A stretch of 64,000 bases of DNA. Origin: Epiperipatus broadwayi. Taxonomy: Eukaryota; Onychophora; Udeonychophora; Euonychophora; Peripatidae. The translations under genes and the position numbers were made by a program. Numbering within the stretch: the stretch's first letter is position 1; every line of letters starts with the position of its first letter. The notes under the pieces are model-generated. The model had not been told where the DNA came from. It did not search any database and worked only from the letters and a program-made list of their open reading frames with translations. This document shows positions 56,388 through 64,000 of the stretch, in pieces. Location: the NCBI GenBank assembly GCA_028023455.1, contig JAQFVV010006208.1, positions 10,522,963 to 10,586,962 of the forward strand. The letters are read 5' to 3'.

Positions 56388-57025
56388 AACCACTAAACAT
56401 CACATGATCACCATTCTTTATGCACACACAAGCTGTTTGATCTAGGTGCAGTGCTGTCAGATCCAAGTCTTCTCACTGTTGAAAGCCACAAGCTGAGTAG
56501 GCACTAGATAGAGATTTTATGCACAAACCTTCCTGCATCTATTGATTACTCTGGATTCCTACTGTATAGAGAGTTTTGCCTCTGTGAAGCATGTGAGAGC
56601 ATAAAGAATGGTGATCATGTAATGTTTGATTGCATAATACCAATCCTGTCCATTAGGATTATGGTAACTGTGATTATTAAAGAACCAAAGACACCAAAAA
56701 GTTTGGATGCTAATCTATATGACTAGACAAGATAATAAGCTTAGCTTAAAAACATTATTGTATTTTCATTTTGGATTCAAAGCTTTATAGTTAGTTAAAA
56801 AAGTAAAAGGTGGATGCTGGAGGGTTGCATTGGATCCTAAGATCTAGGTGCAATGCTCTCAGATCCAAGGCTACTCGTTGATGAAAGCCACAAGCTAGAT
56901 ACTAGTCTATGGATATTAGATGAGTAAGCACTAGGTAGGAATTTTATGCACAAACTTTCTTGCATCCATTGATAACTCTGGCTTGTATTGAGTGGTGCTA
57001 CTGTATGGAGAGTTTAACTTCTGTA
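56388..57025. repeat. Family A pair, both ribozymes broken
   Basis: Two partial copies (56388-56620 and 56760-57025). The first begins ACTAAACATCACATGATCAC and has a deletion across the ribozyme. The second reads UUGAUGA and GAUAC, so the core is lost. Family-internal sequence (ACCATAATCC complement, TTAAAGAACCAAAGACACCA) lies between them. Confidence 0.7.
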
Positions 57026-57600
57026 AACTAAAGATTTATTTAATGGTCAGGGTTGTTTAATATGAGGCTGTCTTTTCCTCTGATTAATTATAGTGATTTC
57101 AAAATAGCTTATAGTTGTCCTGAAATTATGATAACCCATGTAAGTCATGCTCTGCATTGTAACATGCCCATAAATTGAATGCTTATGCATGATCCAAAGC
57201 TAAAGAACAGGTGGATCCATTGTACTTTTTGTTTAGTGATGGAGCTGTATTCGTTTACCTATAGTTTACTGGGGAGTTTGTTAACTTCCGCATAATTTAT
57301 TTTACTTTTAGAAAAATAATTTTGCTTCAGAAAAAGCTAAAAAATAACATTCCAAGATGTTAAAGAAATAGAATAAAATATGTATTTGTAGTTTATACAA
57401 TAACTTCTGTAATCATCACAAAACTTATTTTGAATGTTTTTTTTTTTTGTTTCCTTTTTTTAATTTCCCAATGTTAGAAGAAAATTTATGTATGAATTTA
57501 GGAGTGGTAGCAAATGATTACATGTACATGTGTGGTATGTAGATTTATATTATATAATCCTTCTAAATTCTTTTCTTTCTCCTCTGTTTTTGCTGTCTTC
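57026..57600. other. AT-rich stretch, nothing assignable
   Basis: Resembles 55930-56340 in part (TGTTTAATATGAGGCTGTCT against GTTAAACATGAGACTTGGCT), so a segmental repeat is likely. Confidence 0.4.
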
Positions 57601-57604
57601 ATAT

Positions 57605-57840
57605 ATAATATTGAATTTCAAAAAACTCACACACTTCACTTTTTAGCAAAAAACTTTTATTATTGATAACAGTTTCGACTGTACCATGCAGTCTTCATCA
57701 GATCTTAATCTATCCTTTCAAATTTGAAAGGATAGATTAAGATCTGATGAAGACTGCATGGTACAGTCGAAACTGTTATCAATAATAAAAGTTTTTTGCT
57801 AAAAAGTGAAGTGTGTGAGTTTTTTGAAATTCAATATTAT
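57605..57840. repeat. 236-bp perfect palindrome (family C)
   Basis: The arms 57605-57722 and 57723-57840 are exact reverse complements by eye, meeting at TCAAATTTGA with no spacer. Each arm holds CTGATGAAGACTGCATGG and ACAGTCGAAACTGTTA, a CUGAUGA-stem-GAAAC block with one bulged A. This may be a folded element, or an artefact of assembly; see findings. Confidence 0.85.
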
Positions 57841-57867
57841 GTATGTAGATTTAACATGAATAACTAA

Positions 57868-57962
57868 GTCAAGCATTGGTGGACTAGTGGTTAGCATAGC
57901 TGCCTTCCAAGCAGTTCGCCCGGGTTCGCTTCCGGTCAACGCTTTGACATATTAAAAAAAAA
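57868..57962 (+). mobile_element. tRNA-Gly(TCC)-derived SINE with perfect target duplication
   Basis: GTCAAGCATTGGTGGACTAG, TGGTTAGCATAGCTGCCTTC, box B GGGTTCGCTTCCGG and CAACGCTTTGACATATT then A9-10. AACATGAATAACTAAG occurs at 57853-57868 and again at 57963-57978, a 15-16 bp exact duplication (the final G may belong to the SINE). The TCC anticodon and the sequence GTTAGCATAGCTGCC identify tRNA-Gly as the source. Confidence 0.93.
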
Positions 57963-58289
57963 AACATGAATAACTAAGAAATGCTCTATGATTTATATCA
58001 TTCACATATTTTTATCCACATATTTCAAAAATGTGTAGTAAAATGGAAGTTTAAATATATCTAAAAAAGATACTATACATGAAAGAAAGATAGATGAAGT
58101 ATATTAATATTTATAAAAAACAGTCAATCATTAGATTTAGAGATTATAACTCTGAATGAATAATATTTCTGTAGAGTAATTTTCACTACATCATTGTCAC
58201 ACAAGTTAGGGACTGGTTTCTATCTGCTTTTAATACATTGTGGAGGGAAATAATTGTAAACATATAGCCAAACTCTTGTAAAAAAAAGT

Positions 58290-58400
58290 ATACCCCAAGA
58301 AGTACATTTCATGCTGAACCATCACTCGTCAGTTGGCACAGACCACAATTTCTTACACATATCTTTAACATTGTTCAGTATATATATAAAAATTACTATA
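58290..58400 (-). repeat. Family B arm fragment with degenerate hammerhead
   Basis: The minus strand has CCAA, core CUGACGA, GAAA and UUGG. Stem II pairs only partly (GUGAUG against CAGCAU) and stem III is lost. Confidence 0.55.
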
Positions 58401-58497
58401 CTTTAATTGATAAGTCAAACTTATTGTATCAAACAGTAGTAATTCCCTATCTATATGCACAGAACAATGATGAAAGATGTGTAAGAGAGTGTGATCT

Positions 58498-58592
58498 GGT
58501 TCTTGGTGGCCTTATAGTTAGCATAGCTGCCTTCCAAGCAGCTGGCCTGGGTTTGCTTCCTGGTCAATGCTTTGACACTTGAGAAAAAAAAA
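58498..58592 (+). mobile_element. tRNA-Gly(TCC)-derived SINE
   Basis: GGTTCTTGGTGGCCTTATAG, TTAGCATAGCTGCCTTCCAA, box B GGGTTTGCTTCCTGG and CAATGCTTTGACACTTG with an A tail. The 5' GTCAA is degraded. Confidence 0.82.
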
Positions 58593-58599
58593 TTTCTTG

Positions 58600-59740
58600 T
58601 GGTCCGATTGAAATATTTTCTTACAAAAAAGAAATTCGGCAATTCTCAAAATATGCATTATGACACTTTGGGAAGGTATTATAATTTATGCATTACATTT
58701 GCATATTATGTGATAAATTTTATGCACTATTGCCATTAAATTTTTTTTTACAGAGTATTAAGAAATATTGATTTCTCCCTTCATTTGTATATGTAATTCA
58801 AATTTGCATATGTTTGTTTGTATGCATAATGACATAATGAAGCAGTTTCTTCCTTATAATCTAAAACTGAGTGCACCTTCAGTGAATTTTGACTTAATCA
58901 TGGTTCTCATAAATTAATCATTGTTGCTGTTCTTCTTTGATGCATAATTACATTACAGAACAAATAAAGCAGCAACAGTAATTAATCTATGATAGCTATG
59001 ATTATGATGAGCTTTACCAAAAGTGCACCTGGTTTTAGATTACAAAAAGTAAAAAAAACCACTTCACTAACCAGATGAACAAATGTATGCAAATTTGAAT
59101 ATATTAAGAAAAGTAGTGCAACAGAAAAGAAGCATAAAAAATCATATTTTATAGATAAAATATGTGGATAATTCTTTCATTACAAAAAAAAAAATCAAGT
59201 CACATGTCACATGACCTAGCAAAATAACTCTTAACAATCTTTGCAGAATATCCTCAACCCCAAACCACAACGGCAGAAGCAGAAAACGGTCTGGGGTTGA
59301 GGATATTTTGCAAAGCTTGTTAAGAGCTTATTTTGTGAGTTCTATATATAACATTATTCTTTCATATACTATTAATTATTGTATTAACATTTTCTTAAAA
59401 AACAAAGCAATATTTTACTTCAATGAAGGTTTTGGATAAATGTTATAGGTCAAAGAAGATAAAAGGCTCAGAAAGAACCCATAATGTAATAAATATATAT
59501 GAACTGAAAAACATAAACCAAAAATTGATTTCTATTTTAATTAAGGAATAACTAACTTGACATTATTAAAAATAATAACTTGATTTTCAGGACACCCACA
59601 GATATGTATTTTATATCATACTAGTATTTTCTCCTTACATCTATATTTTTAAATATTACCATGTTTTCAATTAATCATTGTTTTTTATGTGAAGTACTAT
59701 CTATGACAGTAAATTATTTAATCAAATAAGCCAAATTTCT
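58600..59740. other. AT-rich stretch with a small hairpin
   Basis: An inverted repeat at about 59235-59330 (GAATATCCTCAACCCCA and complement) encloses GCAGAAGCAGAAAACGGTC, which resembles a ruined hammerhead. Another inverted block (58850-59040) pairs TCTAAAACTGAGTGCACC with its complement. Nothing else. Confidence 0.5.
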
Positions 59741-60570
59741 AAAATCCACTCCATATATTCTTGTTGCAGCTGCTATTACTAAATGATTATCCATATAGTA
59801 TATGAACATGGATTGGCTGTCCATCAACACACATTAGTCAGTGATTGGATTTTTACCTCTGAGTTTTAGATCAAGCAATATCATATGGTCCTTCTTCTCA
59901 GTTGCCTGATATGATAAAATGAATGTATGTGTGAATGAAAAAATGTTTTTAATAGATATATACAATCATGACAGACACAAATAAATCATGGTTCCTATTC
60001 CCAGGAGGCTGTAAAAAACCCCAACCAAGGTAGTGATTTGTGGCTTCGAATAGATGACAAGTTTTTATTTAGGTTCTTACAACTGCAGATCACTTTCAAA
60101 TAAAGGAAGATTGCAAGAATTGGAAGAAACTATCTTATATTAAATGGGGGCATTAGTGGACTTCAAGATAAAAGAAAAGGTGAAGAGACAAGTGATCTAA
60201 AAAGTGGACATGTACAAAGGCACAATATTTGAAGTACAAGTGGAGTAGGATTCATTATTAATAAAAAGTGGAAGAACAATATTATGGAGATTGATGGTGT
60301 ATCGGACAGAGTGGCAAGATTAGTTATTCAAATTAATAGCAGATACCAAATGAAGATAATTCAGGCTTATGCCCCAACAAGTTCTCATAGTGATGGAAGT
60401 CATAAAAGATTTTTATATGGATGTACAAAAGGCTTTTCATCAGACTAAACAACATTTTAAAATTGTTATGGGAGACTTTAATGCTAAAATCAGTTCATAA
60501 ATGAAAGATGAAAGTTCTGTAGGTAAATTTGGTTATGGTAATAGAAATGAAAGAGGTCATAGACTTGTGG

Positions 60571-61300
60571 ATGTATTTTTATATTAGATTATTTCCATCA
60601 CCTAATATAAGAATTGAATGTCTTTAGAAAAATTTAAGTTTATTTAAATATTCCAAATACATTCAACTGTTAAGTAATAGCATATCAAACAGGTTAATAT
60701 ATACACAATGTTTCAAGAGGTATCATTCTTCCCTCTTCTTCAGGTCTTGCTGGACTGACCAGTGATAGAACTAGCATGGGATTCAAACCTGGACCCCTGG
60801 AGTATTAAATTTTAAAATAATGCTCTAACTAACAGCCATCCTGCCAAAGGCAACAATCAGTAGCAATTTCATATACTTATCTATTAAGTTCCTCCTGATT
60901 TCTCCACTTTTTCCTAAAAGCAAAGTTCATTAGTGGTTTCTATACATTATGTAAAGTCACATTAGGTTGGCTTATGGGATTTTTTGCCATTGTCATATGA
61001 ACAGTGGGATGGCTTGGTTAGAGTGTTACCTTAAAATTCAATACTCAAGAATCTAAAAGTCCAGATTCAAATCCCATGCTAGTATTGTCACTGGTTCAGG
61101 CCAGCAACACCTGAAAAAGAAGGGAGAAACATTGCGCATTTACTACTGTTTGATATGATATTACTAACAGTTGAATGTATTTGAAATATTTAAATAAAGG
61201 TAAATTTTTTAAAGACATTTAATACTCTTATTAGATGATGGAAATAGTCCAATATAAAATTACAACTAGAACACCATCGTCATAAACCTTCAGCAAAATA
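60571..61300. mobile_element. 730-bp fold-back insertion with 12-bp target duplication
   Basis: Inserted into the RTE copy and bounded by ATAGACTTGTGG at 60559-60570 and 61301-61312. Its two arms are inverted copies, each with a tRNA-like head (GGTTAGAGTGTTACC as box A region and CCAGATTCAAATCCC as box B) and a tail with CTGAAGAAGAGGGAAGAATG and TTGAAACATTGTG on the outer side. It looks like two head-to-head SINE units joined into one element. The right arm has about 45 bp more at its end. Confidence 0.85.
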
Positions 61301-62157
61301 ATAGACTTGTGGAGTTTGCAGAAAAAGAAAAACTTTATATTATGAATTCATTTTTTGAGAAAAATGTTAAAAGGAAATGGACATGGAAGCATCCAAATGA
61401 AGGTACAGCAGAATTGGATTATATTTTGACTAACAGAAAATACATATTTCAAAATTATAATGATCTTAATAAATTCAACACAGGAAGTGATCATCAGTCA
61501 GTAAGATGTAAGATATGTTGTGTTAATGCAAAACTAGAAAGACAAAAATTATTAAGAAAAACAATATTTACAATTGATATTACGAATCTTCAGAAACATT
61601 CTGATGAATTTAAATTAGAACTTGCAAATTGGTTTCAGGTATTAATAGATTTAGTATATGATTCAGATTTGAATAAAATTAATAAGAAAATAACTGATAC
61701 ACTTTTAAAAACTGCAACTAAGATAGCTGGTAGAAAAAAACAGCAATTGACCAATAAAATTTCTACTGAGACTAGAGAATTTATGAAGAAAAGAAGGAAT
61801 ATGAAGATATATAAAAATTATGCAATTAAGAAGGATTGAATATCTTGAATTTTGTAAAATGGTGCAAAAAAGAGTTAAAATGATATAAAAAAGTATAATT
61901 GTGAACTAGCAAGAAAAGCTGTAGAAGAGAATAAAAGTCTCAAGATTGTAAAACAACATTTTGATATTTGTAGGAAACATATGCGCAATAAGAAAAGAGA
62001 TGGAACTATTACTAAAAAAGAGATGACATCATGAAATGGGTAGAAGAGTTCTATCAAAAATTATGTAGTAATAAAGAACAAGTATCTCCTACATCTAATA
62101 TCTTCTGAATTGCCCAGAATTTTAAATGAAGAAGTGAGACATGTAATTAAATTTATG

Positions 62158-62206
62158 CCAATAAACATCACATGACCACCACCAATTATGCTTGTGTATA
62201 GCTGTA
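62158..62206. mobile_element. 49-bp family A end remnant with 14-bp target duplication
   Basis: The insert CCAATAAACATCACATGACC... is the terminus of family A and is flanked by TAATTAAATTTATG at 62144-62157 and 62207-62220. Compared with the intact element, which reads straight through here, this shows that family A is mobile and fixes its end at CCAATAAACATC. Confidence 0.85.
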
Positions 62207-62949
62207 TAATTAAATTTATGAAGAAGGGAAAAGCTCCAGGTAATGATGAAATTATAATTGATATATTAAAAGCAGATGAAGAAATAGAAACTTTTTTGGC
62301 AAAGTTATATACCAAATGTCTAAATGATAAAGATGTACCAGATGATTCGAAGAATATAGTATTAATATTTTTAAAAGGTGATAAAGAAGATATTAGAAAT
62401 TACAGACCAATCAGCTTTTTATTTGTTTTATACAAATATTTTACCAAGATAATTACAACTCATCTACAGAGAACACTGGATTTCAACCAACCAAAGGAAC
62501 AAGCTGGATTTAAAAGTGATTTTAGTATAGTAGATAATATCCAAATATTGAGAAAAGTTATAGAAGGGACCAATGAATATAAGTTGCCATTATGCTTTGG
62601 ATTTGTAAACTATGAAAAGGTATTTGATACTATAAGCATTTCTTCAGTCATTAAAGCATTGAATCATCAAGTTATAGACCCAGGGTGTTTATAAAAATGC
62701 AACAGCAACAATTAGATTACATAATGATACTAGGAAGGTAAGCATTAATAAGGATATAAGACAGGGTGATGCCATATCTCCAAAACTTTTTATGGGAGCA
62801 CTGCAAAAAGTATTTTGTGGATTAAAATAAAAAGCTAAAGGAGTAAAGTAATGGAGAATATTAAGTCACTTAGATTTGGCAGATAATGTAGTTGTTTTTG
62901 CAAATAATGTTTTAGAGCTTCAGGAAATGTTGCTAGAGTTACAGAACTT

Positions 62950-64000
62950 CTCAGAGGAATGAATATTCCCTCAGAGATTATTCAGATATTAGGCAATCTC
63001 CTATATAACAGATTGATTCATATTTCCCTTAATGGCACCTTTACTAATGGTTTCTTGCCTAAGCGCTTCATCCCACAGGGGTCTCCACTAGTGTGCTACT
63101 GTTTGCCTGTTACATAAATCCACTACTTAAAGCCATTCAAGATACAATTCTGGGTATATATATTCCCCAAATCAAAAAAAAAATGTCAGCCATTGCATAC
63201 ATGGATGATGTGTTCATCTTTCTGCCATCTAAAAAGTTCCTCAGCTTACTTTACCAAATCCTTGACAAGTACTCAAGTTTGTCACATCTCCTCATAAATC
63301 ATGCTAAATCTGTGACATGGAGGATTTTAAATAGAAGGTTTCTGGCTGAACCCCAAAACTTCTTTGGGTTCCCTATATATAAATCACAACTTGCCATGTC
63401 AAAGCATATCCAAAATTCAATAATAGAATCTGCTGATCACCTAACCCAGGGTCTCTCCAAGGTTTACTTATCTTTACAAGGTAAAGTGGCTCTTCTCAAC
63501 ATGAAAGTCATGGCCAAGATAGCATAATCTCTTCCCATCATGTCGGTCACTAAGATATTCATCAGCAAGATAAACAGGTATTGCGCGCGCCTGTTTTGGA
63601 AAGGCCACATGTCCACTATTAGCATAGCCAAAATGCAACTTCATAGAGAACTTAATGGAATGTTTCTTCATTCCATTCAAGCAATCTCTTTCCAAAAGAT
63701 GCATTCAATGGTTTTTAACCTCACACAAAAATATGATAATTTACTTATAACTAGTCCTATTTCACCTACTGATATGCCAACTCCAAATAAAACTTTTTGG
63801 ATCGATCAGATTATTACCTACCTCTACCAATTCAATAACAATAACCTAGATGCCTTCAAAACAAAGATTACAATATGGACAGCACACTCACTAATAAACC
63901 ATCAACCCTTACAAATGAAAACAAAACTAGGCAAGTCTAATCAGAAGTTCACAAAATTATTCAAGTTTTTACTATTAGAGCCCAAATTCCTGGACTATTT
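62950..64000 (+). pseudogene. L1/Tx1-like LINE, RT and downstream region (runs off the window)
   Basis: Reads GMNIPSEIIQILGNLLYNRL, then IPQGSPL (motif B), and after a frameshift near 63090 FACYINPLLKAIQDTILGIY, KKKMSAIAYMDDVFIFLPSK (Y-x-DD catalytic box as YMDD), LSHLLINHAKSVTW and LAEPQNFFGFPI, SLQGKVALLNMKVMAKIA. A stop near 63525 is followed in the same direction by NRYCARLFWKGHMSTISIAK and FWIDQIITYLYQFNNNNLDA. Motif C with large C-terminal sequence matches the L1/Tx1 group rather than RTE. The element continues beyond the window; the frameshift and stop make it defective here. Confidence 0.75.

Larger units (their letters stand above)
59740..62945 (+). pseudogene. Broken RTE-type LINE copy with nested insertions
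   Basis: Collinear with the element at 46189-49453 from its 5' UTR to just past the RT catalytic box. The endonuclease start is frameshifted near 60000-60180. A 730-bp insertion splits the endonuclease at GHRLV. The remainder is open at 61309-61839 (EFAEKEKLYIMNSFFEKN, TWKHPNEGTAELDYIL, GSDHQSVRCKI). The RT reads KKGKAPGNDEI, RNYRPISFL, QAGFKSDFSIVDN, with a 49-bp insertion at 62158. The catalytic box reads LADN rather than FADD. It ends at GGAAATGTTGCTAGAGTTAC, where a different LINE begins. Confidence 0.88.

Noticed and set aside
60735-60775. Hammerhead in the 730-bp fold-back insertion (CUGAAGA...GAAAC)
   Set aside because: Stem II pairs well but position 17 would be G and stem I is absent, so the tail motif is not called as a ribozyme.

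Overview
This is an AT-rich (roughly 70 % A+T), repeat-dense window from an invertebrate animal nuclear genome. The basis is one spliced exon of an SLC22-type transporter, Pol III-type tRNA-derived SINEs, RTE-type and other LINE remnants, a Penelope-like GIY-YIG remnant and Ty3/gypsy-like LTR sequence. The phylum cannot be fixed from the sequence. No bacterial operons, CRISPR arrays or rRNA genes are seen. The only host coding sequence I can defend is the exon at 2331-2561 (minus strand); the rest is mobile-element sequence and unassigned AT-rich DNA, probably intron or intergenic.

Layout. 1-8 kb: ribozyme-bearing fold-back repeats around the SLC22 exon, a LINE reverse-transcriptase scrap and a three-copy ribozyme repeat (7.2-8.0 kb). 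10-11.4 kb: Penelope-like GIY-YIG scrap and a LINE endonuclease scrap. 12-21 kb: scattered tRNA-Gly-derived SINEs, a fold-back element at 14.4-14.9 kb and long featureless AT-rich DNA. 21.3-22.5 kb: two directly repeated, apparently complete hammerhead motifs 420 nt apart. 28.8-29.8 kb: truncated RTE copy. 30.3-34.2 kb: decayed Ty3/gypsy-like element between two diverged LTRs. 34.67-35.33 kb: solo LTR with a perfect 5-bp target duplication. 36.4-45.6 kb: several ribozyme fold-backs, a 440-bp inverted-repeat transposon and a decayed LINE. 46.2-49.5 kb: near-intact RTE-type element with a perfect 13-bp target duplication. 52-59 kb: SINEs, two of them with target duplications, and a 236-bp perfect palindrome. 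59.7-62.9 kb: a third, badly broken RTE copy carrying two nested insertions. 62.95 kb to the edge: an L1/Tx1-like LINE.

The most interesting signal is a set of type I hammerhead ribozyme motifs (CUGANGA core, stem II, GAAA, minimal stem III, NUH cleavage site, stem I) in at least four unrelated-looking repeat families. They usually occur as inverted pairs in palindromic elements and in several places as direct tandem pairs. The helices show compensatory changes between copies (for example stem II GGC/GCC, AGC/GCU, AGU/ACU; stem I UCCUCA/UGGGGA, UCAUCA/UGGUGA, UCCUCA/UGAGGG), which supports RNA-level selection. This resembles metazoan retrozymes and hammerhead-bearing Penelope elements, but the fold-back arrangement is unusual. 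Hammerhead entries below are structural calls made by eye and are untested.
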